Assembly: GCF_014490575.1 (NCBI RefSeq)
Contig: NZ_CP061033.1
Coordinates: 682,001-746,000 of the forward strand
Length of the DNA stretch: 64,000 nt
Reading direction: 5' to 3'
DNA from: Corynebacterium zhongnanshanii
GTDB lineage: Bacteria; Actinomycetota; Actinomycetes; Mycobacteriales; Mycobacteriaceae
Shown: piece by piece, positions 34,487 to 42,563 of the stretch
Numbering within the stretch: the first letter of the stretch is position 1
Layout of the letters: each line of letters begins with the position of its first letter
Program-made: the position numbers and the translations under genes
Notes under the pieces: generated by a model
Told to the model about the DNA's origin: nothing
Databases searched by the model: none
What the model saw: only the letters and a program-made list of their open reading frames with translations

Positions 34487-34527
34487 GCAACCCCTAGAAC
34501 CTCGAAGATCTCGAGGCTCCAGGGGTG
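34487..34527. terminator. Terminator after sucB
   Basis: An imperfect long hairpin: ACCCCTAGAACCTCGA with TCGAGGCTCCAGGGGT, around a short AGATC loop. It is 32 bp beyond the sucB stop on the minus strand and just before the lipB promoter. Confidence 0.7.
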
Positions 34528-34559
34528 CGCGGTGTGGGGCGCGTCAGAGGCGTGAGGGC

Positions 34560-36389
34560 TTAGAGCTCCAGATCCGCCTCAAAGTCGGCCGTCTCCAGAC
34601 GATCACGGACGGTGGACAGGAAACGTCCAGCGTCGGCGCTGTCGATAATGCGGTGATCGTAGGTGATCGGCAGGAACACCATGGAACGGATAGCGATGGC
34701 CTCGCTGCCGTCCTCCTCCATGATGACCGGGCGGCGCACAATGCGGCCGGTGGCCACCAGCGCAGCCTGCGGAGGAGTGAGGATTGGCGTATCGGTGAGG
34801 GCGCCTTCGGAACCGATGTCGGTCAGAGTGAAGGTGCCATCAGCCAAGTCGTTTGGCTTGAGCTGGGAGTTGCGCGCGCGATCGGCCACATCAACGATGG
34901 CCTGAGCCAGCTCCGGCAGAGACAGCTTCTGTGCATCCGCGATCACAGGGCTGAGCTGGCCCTCCTCCGTGTCCACGGTGACGCTCAGGTTCACGGACTC
35001 GTGGTAGGTGACTTCCTTCGTCTCTGCGTTGTAGGACGCGTTGATGTTCGGGTGAGCAACCAGAGCCTCGACGATGGCCTTCGCAAAGAACGGAACAACA
35101 GTGAGTTCCGCACCGTGCTTGTCTGCGTAAGCCTCCTCGTGTGCTGCGATCAGGTTGGTAATGCCGGTGACATCCACCTCGTGAACCTGGGTGAGCTGTG
35201 CAGAGGAGTGCAGGGACTCCAAGGTCTTGGAGGCAGTCACCTCGCGGACGCGGTTGATGCGCTGGGTGCTTCCGCGCAGCTCTTCCTTGCGAGGATCCAC
35301 CTTGTGCGTGGAGGCGCGGGAACCGGCGTTGCCGGAGGACTGGGAGGTCTCAGACGTGGCAGAGCCAGACTCGTCAGAGCCAGAGGTCGTGTCTTCGGAG
35401 GTCTTGTCCGCTGCGGCCAGAACATCCTGCTTGCGGATGCGGCCACCCACGCCCGTTCCGGACACGGTGGACAGGTCCACGCTGTGCTTCTCGGCCAGCT
35501 TGCGGACCAGTGGGGTGACATAGGGGAGGTTGCCCTCGGACGGCTCGCCGGCGGACTTCTTCTCGTCCTTGTCTTCAGACTTCTCGGCCTTCTTATCCTC
35601 CTTGGACTCGTCAGCCTTCGTGTCTTCGGACTTCTCAGACTTCTTCTCGTCCTTGTCGTCAGACTTCTCAGACTTCTCGGAGTCCTTGGACTTCTTCGAG
35701 GACTTCTTGGGTGCAGAACCGTCGCCGATGCGCGCGATGACGTCGCCCACATCCACGGTGTCATCCTCGTCAGCCACGATCTCCACCAGGGTGCCCGCCA
35801 CTGGGGAAGGAATCTCCGTGTCCACCTTGTCCGTGGAGACCTCCAGCAGTGGCTCGTCGACCTCCACGGAGTCGCCGACCTTCTTCAGCCACTGGGTGAT
35901 GGTTCCCTCGGTGACGGACTCGCCCAACTCTGGCATGGTCACATCTTCAGCGTCACCGGACTCGGCGGCAGCGTCCTCATCGTCTGCTTCGTCGTCCTCA
36001 TCATCTTCGTCATCGGAGGACTCGTCGGCGTCGTCGGCATCCTCGTCGTCAGCATCGTCAGCGGCGTCGTCCTGATCGTCCGCCTCATCAGCGCCATCTG
36101 CATCATCAGCGTCAGCATCGTCGGCGTCGTCCGAAGAGTCAGACGCCTCATCCTCGTCACCGATCACGGCAATGACGTCACCGACGTCGATGGTCTCGTC
36201 CTCATCAGCCTTGATCTCGAGCAGCACTCCGGCGACGGGGGAAGGGATCTCGGTATCGACCTTGTCGGTGGAAACTTCCAGGAGAGGCTCGTCGACCTCC
36301 ACGGTGTCGCCGACCTTCTTCAGCCACTGGGTAATCGTGCCCTCGGTGACGGACTCGCCCAGTTCGGGCATTTCGACGTTGTGCGCCAT
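34560..36389 (-). CDS. sucB: Dihydrolipoamide acyltransferase (E2 of 2-oxoglutarate/pyruvate dehydrogenase)
   Basis: A 609-residue E2 subunit. Two lipoyl domains (1-78 and 150-222) are nearly identical, each with [11 protein letters not shown] (lipoyl Lys43 and Lys188). Between them is a highly acidic Asp/Glu/Ala linker (79-149), and after the second a Lys/Ser/Glu linker (about 225-290). The subunit-binding domain follows ([23 protein letters not shown]), then the catalytic domain. In corynebacteria this E2 serves both pyruvate and oxoglutarate complexes. The catalytic motif is [12 protein letters not shown]: His579 and Asp583 are kept, but the usual Gly after the Asp is Ser584. The start at 36389 has GAGGAGC upstream. 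The 360 bp before it (36390-36749) have no gene. Confidence 0.93.
   Translation of the reverse strand: MAHNVEMPELGESVTEGTITQWLKKVGDTVEVDEPLLEVSTDKVDTEIPSPVAGVLLEIKADEDETIDVGDVIAVIGDEDEASDSSDDADDADADDADGADEADDQDDAADDADDEDADDADESSDDEDDEDDEADDEDAAAESGDAEDVTMPELGESVTEGTITQWLKKVGDSVEVDEPLLEVSTDKVDTEIPSPVAGTLVEIVADEDDTVDVGDVIARIGDGSAPKKSSKKSKDSEKSEKSDDKDEKKSEKSEDTKADESKEDKKAEKSEDKDEKKSAGEPSEGNLPYVTPLVRKLAEKHSVDLSTVSGTGVGGRIRKQDVLAAADKTSEDTTSGSDESGSATSETSQSSGNAGSRASTHKVDPRKEELRGSTQRINRVREVTASKTLESLHSSAQLTQVHEVDVTGITNLIAAHEEAYADKHGAELTVVPFFAKAIVEALVAHPNINASYNAETKEVTYHESVNLSVTVDTEEGQLSPVIADAQKLSLPELAQAIVDVADRARNSQLKPNDLADGTFTLTDIGSEGALTDTPILTPPQAALVATGRIVRRPVIMEEDGSEAIAIRSMVFLPITYDHRIIDSADAGRFLSTVRDRLETADFEADLEL
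34975..35000. other. No independent feature; part of the sucB catalytic domain coding region
   Basis: This segment encodes the [19 protein letters not shown] region of the E2 catalytic core and is listed only to note that long open frames on the plus strand here are shadows of sucB, driven by its repetitive Asp/Glu/Ser codons. Confidence 0.5.
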
Positions 36390-36749
36390 ATCTGTGAAGC
36401 TCCTCAAGGTTTAAAGCTGCGATTAACGGTCTCAAGCCTACTCAAACACGAGGTGTTCTTCACGCGAGGTCTCATAATACCCGCTGCAGCGCAACTGAGC
36501 TGGTGCTCAATACCTGCGCGCACACCCACCGTCTGTGCCCATATCTACTGGTGACAGCGGGTTTTCCTGTGTGTCCCCAGAGATATTCGATGCCGAGTGT
36601 CCACCCCGAAAGGTCCCCAGCTCCGCCTCGGGGACGCCGCCGCCCACGGTGCACCACGCCGCCTAAAGATTATGGAACTAGAAGGATTATGGGGCAGTAG
36701 TTAACTGTTCCGAAAAAGATGAGCGCATCCTGCCGTAAAATGAGTTCCT
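36390..36749. other. Intergenic region between sucB and the 36750 gene
   Basis: 360 bp between divergent genes. It holds the sucB ribosome site (GAGGAGC), a small GTCCCC/GGGGAC hairpin (36613-36635), and near the right end the TAAAAT -10 box (36736-36741) of the next gene. No coding sequence or structured RNA is recognised. Confidence 0.7.
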
Positions 36750-37145
36750 GTGTTTAATCTTTTCGGACGTTCGAAGAACAAAGGCGCCACACCTCCGCGG
36801 GCGCCGGGGCAGACCGTGCGCGCGAAAGATCTGGACTACCTCAAGCAGTGGACGTTTGGACGCACCGGGGTAGAGGGGTTTGTGGAACCCGAAACGCTGG
36901 TCAATGAGATGTCCGTGGTGCTGGTGGACGCCGCAGGGGAGTGGACGCGCCGCGCCATTGGTGGCCCGAAGGGGATCGACGCCGTGGCGCACGGTGTGGG
37001 AATCCCTCTCTATTTCGCGGAAGAGACCGGTTACCCGCAACGCATGCGCGAAAAAATTGAGCGCGATCGGCTGCTCAAAGCCCGCGAGGAGCAGCGGCAG
37101 CGCCGCGCCGCCCGGCAGGCCCAGAAGGACGCGGACCGCTCCTAA
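36750..37145 (+). CDS. Conserved actinobacterial hypothetical protein
   Basis: A 131-residue soluble protein. The N-terminus is short and basic (MFNLFGRSKNKGA). The middle has LDYLKQWTFGRTGVEGFVEPETLVNEMSVVLVDAAGEWTRRAIGGPKGIDAVAHGVGIPLYFAEETGYPQRM in outline, and the tail is a charged helix (REKIERDRLLKAREEQRQRRAARQAQK). The pattern is common beside sucB and pepA in corynebacteria. No function is known. The GTG start is 9 nt after a TAAAAT -10 box, so the mRNA is probably leaderless. It is divergent from sucB and convergent with pepA. Confidence 0.85.
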   Translation: MFNLFGRSKNKGATPPRAPGQTVRAKDLDYLKQWTFGRTGVEGFVEPETLVNEMSVVLVDAAGEWTRRAIGGPKGIDAVAHGVGIPLYFAEETGYPQRMREKIERDRLLKAREEQRQRRAARQAQKDADRS

Positions 37146-37202
37146 GCGATCGGACCTGAGTGCGCTTCTCTAGCGCACGTCAGACTGCCGGCTGCACGCT
37201 GC

Positions 37203-38819
37203 TTAGTGCTCGACCTCGCCGCGCGCGATGGCCTCCAAGCTGGCCACGATCGTGCGGACCGGAACACCCGTTCCACGCTTCGGCGTGTACCCGTGCGCGG
37301 AACCCGTGTTATAGGCCGGCCCGGCCACATCCATGTGCACCCACTGAACGCCCTCGGCCACGAACTTGGACAGGTAGTGCCCGGCCACACTCATGCCGCC
37401 CCAGCGGGAGGTAGAGATGTTCTTCAGATCGGCCACATCGCTGGTGATTTCCTTCGCCAGCTCCTTCGGCAGTGGCATAGGCCACGCATTCTCACCCACA
37501 TTCTGGGAAATCATGGACACGCGATCACGGAACTCGATGGATCCCATGATGCCAGGCGTGCGCTCACCCAAAGCCACCATCTGAGCTCCCGTGAGGGTAG
37601 CCGTTTCAATGAGGAAGGCCGGCTCATCCTCACACGCGCGGGCGATCGCATCGGCCAGGACAAGGCGACCTTCGGCGTCGGTATTAAGAACCTCGGAGCT
37701 CAACCCGCCGTAATGCACAATGATGTCGCCGGGACGCGTGGCCTTGTCGCCAGGCATGTTCTCCGCGAGTGGAATGGTGGCGGTGACCCGCAGGTTCAGG
37801 CCCAGGCGTGTGGCGGCGATGATGGATCCCACCACGGCCGCCGAGCCGCCCATGTCCGAGATCATGTTCCACATGTTGGCCCCAGGCTTCAGGGAGATGC
37901 CGCCGGTATCGAAGGTGATTCCCTTGCCCACCAGAGCCACCAGTGGGGTGTCCTGAGCGTCCTTGTTGTAGCTCACGCGCACCAAACGGGGCGGGCGGGC
38001 AGAGCCCTGGCCTACGCCGAGGATGCCACCATAGCCTTGCTCCTCCAGCTGGGATTCCTCGAGAATCTCCACCTCCAGGCCCTCAGCTTCAGCCGCGTCC
38101 TTGATGAAGGCAGCATAGGACTCCGGGTAGAGCACATTGGCGGGAGCGTTGACCAGGTCGCGAGCCAGCGCCACACTGTCCACCAGCACCCGGGCATGCT
38201 GCAGAAGTTCGTCGGCACTGTTGTCCTCCTCGGTGGCAGGAGGGGTCACCACACTCACCGTGGCCACGGAGGGCTTCGCTTCCTTAAAACCGGCGTAAGT
38301 GTAGGCGCCCAAGGCGTGGCCGATCACCGCGGCCTCGGGATCGAAGATGCCCAGCATGGATACCACGGAGGCCGGTTCCTGATCCTTGGTGCGCTGTACT
38401 GCACGAATGGCGGTGCCGGCACCCTCGCGGATGGTTTCGGCGGTCAGCTCGTCGCTATCGCCCAAACCGATGGCGATGATGGTGGTGAAGGGGGAAGGCT
38501 CTTTAGTGGAGTCTGCGCTGGCCTCTTCTGACTCGTCATCGTGGGAGAAAATAGAGGCTGCGGGAACCGTAGTGACTTCGCCTGGTGTGCCCTGGGCGCC
38601 CAGGGATACGAGCAGCTTCCACAGAGTGATCTCGAGGCCTCGGCCCCACGCGCCTCCTAGGCTCCCGGCCAGTTCAAGTCCGTTCTCGCCGTGGAACACG
38701 GGCACGATGAGGACGTCGGCCGTCAGTGAATCGTGAGCATCGGCGCCCAACGGTGCGATGGATAGTTCCGGCACATGACCGCGGGACAAGTTGGACGGAG
38801 TGACAGCGGGCTGGGACAC
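37203..38819 (-). CDS. pepA: Leucyl aminopeptidase (M17 family)
   Basis: A 538-residue cytosolic zinc/manganese aminopeptidase that frees N-terminal residues from peptides. The C-terminal catalytic domain has the metal and active-site blocks [45 protein letters not shown] (the M17 signature) and [27 protein letters not shown]. The N-terminal domain is variable, with an acidic insert around residue 95 ([17 protein letters not shown]). The frame stays open far upstream through the antisense of ilvE. I chose the GTG at 38819 because AAAAGG lies 9 nt before it and the translation [11 protein letters not shown] resembles the family start. The start is 108 bp from the ilvE start on the opposite strand. 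Confidence 0.92.
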   Translation of the reverse strand: MSQPAVTPSNLSRGHVPELSIAPLGADAHDSLTADVLIVPVFHGENGLELAGSLGGAWGRGLEITLWKLLVSLGAQGTPGEVTTVPAASIFSHDDESEEASADSTKEPSPFTTIIAIGLGDSDELTAETIREGAGTAIRAVQRTKDQEPASVVSMLGIFDPEAAVIGHALGAYTYAGFKEAKPSVATVSVVTPPATEEDNSADELLQHARVLVDSVALARDLVNAPANVLYPESYAAFIKDAAEAEGLEVEILEESQLEEQGYGGILGVGQGSARPPRLVRVSYNKDAQDTPLVALVGKGITFDTGGISLKPGANMWNMISDMGGSAAVVGSIIAATRLGLNLRVTATIPLAENMPGDKATRPGDIIVHYGGLSSEVLNTDAEGRLVLADAIARACEDEPAFLIETATLTGAQMVALGERTPGIMGSIEFRDRVSMISQNVGENAWPMPLPKELAKEITSDVADLKNISTSRWGGMSVAGHYLSKFVAEGVQWVHMDVAGPAYNTGSAHGYTPKRGTGVPVRTIVASLEAIARGEVEH

Positions 38820-38927
38820 GAGAGAAACCACCTTTTCACATGTTTTAGTGACAACGCTCACCACCATACCCCGAACAAAGCCGAGGGGAGCGGTACACGT
38901 GTGGGAGGTGAGTTGTACGATAAGGAC

Positions 38928-40046
38928 ATGACTTATGTGCCAGCTACTAAAGACTCCTTCTCCGTTACCCTCAACGACAACGCGGCAAGCGACGAGAGGG
39001 TAGCGGAAATTTTGGCCCAGCCGGGCTTCGGTACGTACTTCACCGATCACATGGTGCTGATTGATTGGGATGCGGATGCTGGCTGGCACGACGCACGCGT
39101 GGTTCCCTACGCGCCACTGCAACTGGATCCCGCTACGTCCGTTCTGCATTACGGACAGGCAATCTTCGAGGGCCTGAAGGGCTACCGCCAGGAAGACGGA
39201 TCCATCCAAACGTTCCGCCCGGAGCGCAACGCCGCTCGCTTCCAGGACTCCGCCGAGCGTCTGGCCATGCCGAAGCTCCCCGAGGAGCTGTTCATTGAAT
39301 CCCTCAAGCAGCTCACCGCCGTGGATCACCGCTGGGTCCCTGCGGCCGGTGGCGAGGAAGCCCTGTACTTCCGTCCCTTCATGATCTCCCAGGAGGTGGG
39401 TCTGGGCGTGCACCCGGCGAACTCCTACACCTTCTGCGTGATCGCCTCCCCAGCCGGTGCGTACTTTAAGGGTGGCGTGAAGCCCGTGTCCGTGTGGTTG
39501 GCCACCGAGTACGTCCGCGCGGTGCGCGGTGGCACCGGTGCCGCCAAGTTCGCGGGCAACTACGCCGCCTCCCTCATCGCCCAGTCCTTCGCAGAGCAGC
39601 AGGGCTGCGACCAGGTGGTGTGGTTGGACGCCGTGGAGCACAAGTACGTGGAGGAAATGGGAGGCATGAACCTTGCCTTCGTCTACGGCTCCGGCGACAA
39701 CGTCACCCTGGTGACCCCGGAGCTCACGGGCTCCCTGCTTCCGGGCGTGACGCGTTCCTCCCTGCTGGATATTGCTGAGGACCTGGGGTACACCGTGGAA
39801 GAGCGCCTGATCTCCACTGACGAGTGGGAGCGCGCAGCCACCAGCGGAGAGATGACGGAGGCCTTCGCCTGCGGCACCGCCGCTGTGGTCACACCCGTCG
39901 GTGTGGTGAAGCACAAGGGCGGCGAGTTCCAGGTTAACGGCGGCGAGGCCGGCGAGATCACCATGAAGCTTCGCGAGCACCTCACCGGAATCCAGCGCGG
40001 ATCCGTGGAGGATGTTCACGGCTGGATGGTCACGCTGAAGGACTAA
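38928..40046 (+). CDS. ilvE: Branched-chain amino acid aminotransferase
   Basis: A 372-residue fold-type IV PLP enzyme that performs the last step of leucine, isoleucine and valine synthesis. Motifs: [65 protein letters not shown] with the PLP lysine at residue 207, [11 protein letters not shown], and [13 protein letters not shown]. The ATG at 38928 follows a TACGAT -10 box (38916-38921) by 6 nt, so a leaderless transcript is likely. It is divergent from pepA. An inverted repeat at 40073-40106 lies after the stop. Confidence 0.96.
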   Translation: MTYVPATKDSFSVTLNDNAASDERVAEILAQPGFGTYFTDHMVLIDWDADAGWHDARVVPYAPLQLDPATSVLHYGQAIFEGLKGYRQEDGSIQTFRPERNAARFQDSAERLAMPKLPEELFIESLKQLTAVDHRWVPAAGGEEALYFRPFMISQEVGLGVHPANSYTFCVIASPAGAYFKGGVKPVSVWLATEYVRAVRGGTGAAKFAGNYAASLIAQSFAEQQGCDQVVWLDAVEHKYVEEMGGMNLAFVYGSGDNVTLVTPELTGSLLPGVTRSSLLDIAEDLGYTVEERLISTDEWERAATSGEMTEAFACGTAAVVTPVGVVKHKGGEFQVNGGEAGEITMKLREHLTGIQRGSVEDVHGWMVTLKD

Positions 40047-40072
40047 CCGTCCGCAACAGCGTAAGGCCTCAC

Positions 40073-40106
40073 GGCTCACGGCCTCAAGCAACAGCCACCG
40101 TGAGCC
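40073..40106. terminator. Possible terminator between ilvE and the CobT-like gene
   Basis: GGCTCACGG and CCGTGAGCC form a perfect 9-bp stem around a 16-base loop between convergent genes. There is no T run, so this is tentative. Confidence 0.5.
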
Positions 40107-40125
40107 AGATACTTGGTAGTGGCCG

Positions 40126-41118
40126 TTAACCAGATACCCGGGGCACCGTGCGCCACGCATGCCGAATGATCGGCAGGGCGAGCAACGCGCAGGTGCCCTG
40201 ATCTGTGTCTAGAGACAGATCCAACAGTGGCGTCAGATCCAGGTACGCCAACGCCTCCCGGGTCGCCGGCTCCGTCCCCGCCGACGCAGCCGCCCACCAC
40301 TCACTTGCACCGGGCGCCATCGCGTGCGCCACCAGGGCCGCAGCAGCCACCCCGGCGCCATCGAACACCACAGGAGTGCGGCGCACCGCGGCCTGTGCCA
40401 ACAGCCCCACCAGCACCGCAAGATCCGCGCTCCCAGCCTTGCGCAGCACGCGCTGCGCCGAGGCACGGTCGTCCCGGACGCGGTACATCGCATCACGGAT
40501 ATAGGTGACCTTCTGCCGCCACACGCTGTCATCAATGCCCGAGCCACGCCCCACCACGCGCACGGGTTCCACCGTGCAGAGGCTGCCCACCACCACTGCG
40601 GCAGTGGACGTGAGGCCGCGCCCATGATCGCCGACCAACAACAGGGAGACCCCCGAATCGGCCTGGGCGTCCGCAAGTTCCATCCCGGCCCGCACTGCTG
40701 AGTCGAACTCCTCCTCCGTCAACGCATCAGCCCGATCTGCGGGGTGGGCCTGTGGGGCGTGACGCTGGGCGTCGACCCATAACGATTCAACATGGACATC
40801 ATCGGCGGTCAGCGCCAGGGATTCGTCCAACCCCGCCTGGCCCGTGGACACATGGGAGATCTCCGGGATCGCCTCGCCCACGGGGTGATCGCCGGCGACC
40901 ACAATGTGGCGCACCTTCTCCAGCCCGGCATCGGCGTGGGTGTCCTTCGCCGGCATGCATCCCGCGAGCCACAGGGCAATGGAGCCGAGGCCATCGCCCG
41001 GGTTGACGGTTGCGGTGGATGATGAATGAATTCGACGCCGGTGCGTCCATTGTTCGCGCATCGCGTCACGTGCGGCGTTGTCCGGTGGTGTGACCTGCGG
41101 AAACACGATAGAAGTCAT
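40126..41118 (-). CDS. cobT: CobT-like protein with altered catalytic residues
   Basis: A 330-residue protein with the layout of nicotinate-nucleotide-dimethylbenzimidazole phosphoribosyltransferase, which activates the lower ligand of cobalamin. Recognisable parts: GSIALWLAGC near the N-terminus, the LLLVGDHGRGLTSTAAVVVG block (normally GEMGIGNTT), AVRRTPVVFDGAGVAAAALVAHAMAP, and the C-terminal LDTDQGTCALLALP. Active CobT has GEGTGA at the last site, with Glu as the catalytic base; here Gln307 replaces it, and other loops differ. In C. glutamicum cobT sits with cobU and cobS. Neither is here, and the upstream partner is a DUF3043 gene 12 bp away. It is probably inactive or repurposed. Confidence 0.75.
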   Translation of the reverse strand: MTSIVFPQVTPPDNAARDAMREQWTHRRRIHSSSTATVNPGDGLGSIALWLAGCMPAKDTHADAGLEKVRHIVVAGDHPVGEAIPEISHVSTGQAGLDESLALTADDVHVESLWVDAQRHAPQAHPADRADALTEEEFDSAVRAGMELADAQADSGVSLLLVGDHGRGLTSTAAVVVGSLCTVEPVRVVGRGSGIDDSVWRQKVTYIRDAMYRVRDDRASAQRVLRKAGSADLAVLVGLLAQAAVRRTPVVFDGAGVAAAALVAHAMAPGASEWWAAASAGTEPATREALAYLDLTPLLDLSLDTDQGTCALLALPIIRHAWRTVPRVSG

Positions 41119-41130
41119 CGGGGCACGTTC

Positions 41131-41853
41131 CTAGACGGAATCGCCGATATTCTTCTGCGGAGCAGGAGTGCGGAAACGGCGCAGCATCGTGGCGCGGGTA
41201 AAGGCATACATTCCCAAGTGGAACTTCCCGAAGGGGTTGTCCGGGTAACGCTCATTGACCAGCCTATTGACCCGGCGGCCCACCCAGATCCCTTCCAGCA
41301 GAAGGATCAGGAAGATGGCCATCATCACCAGGGAGGCGAGGTTGGCAATTTGAGGATTGCGCGTGCCCACCAGCATCACCAGCACAACCACCAAAGTCAG
41401 CGGCAGGAAGATGTTCATGATGAAACGCCGGGAGTCAATGAAGTCACGCACTAGGCGCTTCTCGCGGCCCTTATCGCGCTCCATCAAGTACTTCTCATCG
41501 CCCGCCATCATGCGCTCGTTGGCCTTGCGGCGCTCCCGCGCGGCCTCATCGCGCTGACGCTGCTTCATCGCCTTGTACTCTTCCTTGGACATCGACTGCT
41601 TCAGTTCCTTGCGGCGCTTGCGCGCCTCGGCTGGGGTGGTCGGAGCTTCGAAGGATGTACGACGAACGCCCGCTTGGCGCTCAACCTCGTTGCGCTTGGG
41701 CGTGGGCTTGCCCTTTTTCGGAGTGAACGCGGCGCTGCGGGTAGGCGCGGAAGAGTCGGTGGACTCTGCGGAGTTAGGTTCTGCGGAGTTCGCGTGAGTG
41801 GAGTTCGCCTCGGCAGCGGCGGTGGACTTTTCGGACGATTTCGGCTTTTTCAC
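41131..41853 (-). CDS. DUF3043 domain membrane protein
   Basis: A 240-residue protein conserved in actinobacteria. The N-terminal 55 residues are low-complexity Ser/Ala/Glu. A basic coiled-coil-like region follows (EARKRRKELKQSMSKEEYKAMKQ, RERRKANERMM), then two adjacent transmembrane helices (FIMNIFLPLTLVVVLVMLVGT and LASLVMMAIFLILLLEGIWVG) and a short tail. No function is known. The GTG at 41853 has TAACCT 7 nt upstream on the minus strand (41861-41866), a leaderless pattern. It precedes the CobT-like gene by 12 bp and is probably co-transcribed with it. Confidence 0.88.
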   Translation of the reverse strand: MKKPKSSEKSTAAAEANSTHANSAEPNSAESTDSSAPTRSAAFTPKKGKPTPKRNEVERQAGVRRTSFEAPTTPAEARKRRKELKQSMSKEEYKAMKQRQRDEAARERRKANERMMAGDEKYLMERDKGREKRLVRDFIDSRRFIMNIFLPLTLVVVLVMLVGTRNPQIANLASLVMMAIFLILLLEGIWVGRRVNRLVNERYPDNPFGKFHLGMYAFTRATMLRRFRTPAPQKNIGDSV

Positions 41854-41917
41854 GCTTAACAGGTTAGAGCAGCGAGAATCTTTAGTCTATAAAGGCGCGC
41901 GGGAAGGGGAGTGGGCG

Positions 41918-41957
41918 CTAGTGGCATAGGTTCAGGTCCTAGTGGCATAGGTTCAGG
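41918..41957. repeat. Tandem direct repeat, 19 bp twice, 21-bp period
   Basis: CTAGTGGCATAGGTTCAGG occurs at 41918-41936 and 41939-41957. It lies between the divergent DUF3043 and HesB/ErpA genes. The exact duplication with a two-turn period suggests a recent tandem duplication or a regulatory array. Confidence 0.9.
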
Positions 41958-41986
41958 CCAGGGTGTAGTTTATGAGGGGTAGACCT

Positions 41987-42003
41987 ATCGGGAGTGTCCC
42001 GAT
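41987..42003. promoter_or_regulatory. Short perfect inverted repeat upstream of erpA
   Basis: ATCGGGA and TCCCGAT flank GTG, 73-89 bp before the erpA start codon. It may be an operator; no regulator can be named. Confidence 0.4.
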
Positions 42004-42075
42004 ATCCTTGGGATCTCGTGAGCTCGTAATAGGAGTGATCGTGGGGTTCAGACATAAGGAAAGTAGAGGACGCAC

Positions 42076-42420
42076 ATGACTGCTCCAGAATCTTTGACGG
42101 GTGTTGAGCTGACCCCAGCAGCTCAGGAAAAGGCCGCAGCGTTGCTGGCCCAGGAAGGCCGTGACGACCTGGCCTTGCGCATTGCAGTTCAGCCCGGTGG
42201 ATGCGCCGGCCTGCGCTACCAGCTGTTCTTCGATGATCGTCAGCTGGACGGCGACATTGTTGACCACTTCGACGGAGTGAACCTGGTGGTTGACCGCATG
42301 TCTTCCCCATACCTCACCGGCGCGAAGATTGACTTCGCGGATACCATCGAGTCCCAGGGCTTCACCATCGACAACCCCAACGCCACCGGCTCCTGCGCCT
42401 GCGGTGACTCCTTCTCCTGA
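42076..42420 (+). CDS. erpA: HesB/IscA/ErpA-type iron-sulfur carrier
   Basis: A 114-residue A-type carrier that delivers Fe-S clusters to target enzymes. The three cluster cysteines are in the expected places: one in PGGCAGLRYQL and two in SCACGDSFS at the C-terminus. The start has AGAGGA 9 nt upstream. The context fits a housekeeping role: in actinobacteria this gene lies next to the cta-qcr cluster, whose Rieske protein needs an Fe-S cluster. The 222 bp before it hold a 21-bp-period direct repeat and a short inverted repeat. Confidence 0.93.
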   Translation: MTAPESLTGVELTPAAQEKAAALLAQEGRDDLALRIAVQPGGCAGLRYQLFFDDRQLDGDIVDHFDGVNLVVDRMSSPYLTGAKIDFADTIESQGFTIDNPNATGSCACGDSFS

Positions 42421-42474
42421 TTCCAGCGTGATTGAGCAGAAGCCGCTGGGAGGCTTGTCGGCTTCTAGTACTAC

Positions 42475-42507
42475 GAAGGTCCCCACCCGTGACGGGTGGG
42501 GACCTTC
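42475..42507. terminator. Bidirectional terminator between erpA and ltsA
   Basis: GAAGGTCCCCACCCGT pairs with ACGGGTGGGGACCTTC around a single base. The perfect 16-bp stem sits between convergent genes. Confidence 0.93.
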
Positions 42508-42563
42508 TGTGATGTGTGGAGGACCCAGGGGAGGGCACTCAGAGGAGGACGCCCAGGGGGCGC

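Noticed and set aside
34975..35000. A separate feature inside sucB
   Set aside because: An entry for this segment is kept only as a note on shadow frames; nothing independent is encoded there.
36613..36635. GTCCCC/GGGGAC hairpin upstream of the 36750 gene
   Set aside because: The stem is only 6 bp, with no T run and no adjacent gene end, so it is not called a terminator or RNA element.
38820..40160. Long open frame continuing pepA upstream through the antisense of ilvE (985 codons in all)
   Set aside because: The extension is the reverse of a well-defined ilvE gene, has no family similarity, and pepA has its own GTG with a ribosome site at 38819. High GC and codon bias keep the antisense frame open.
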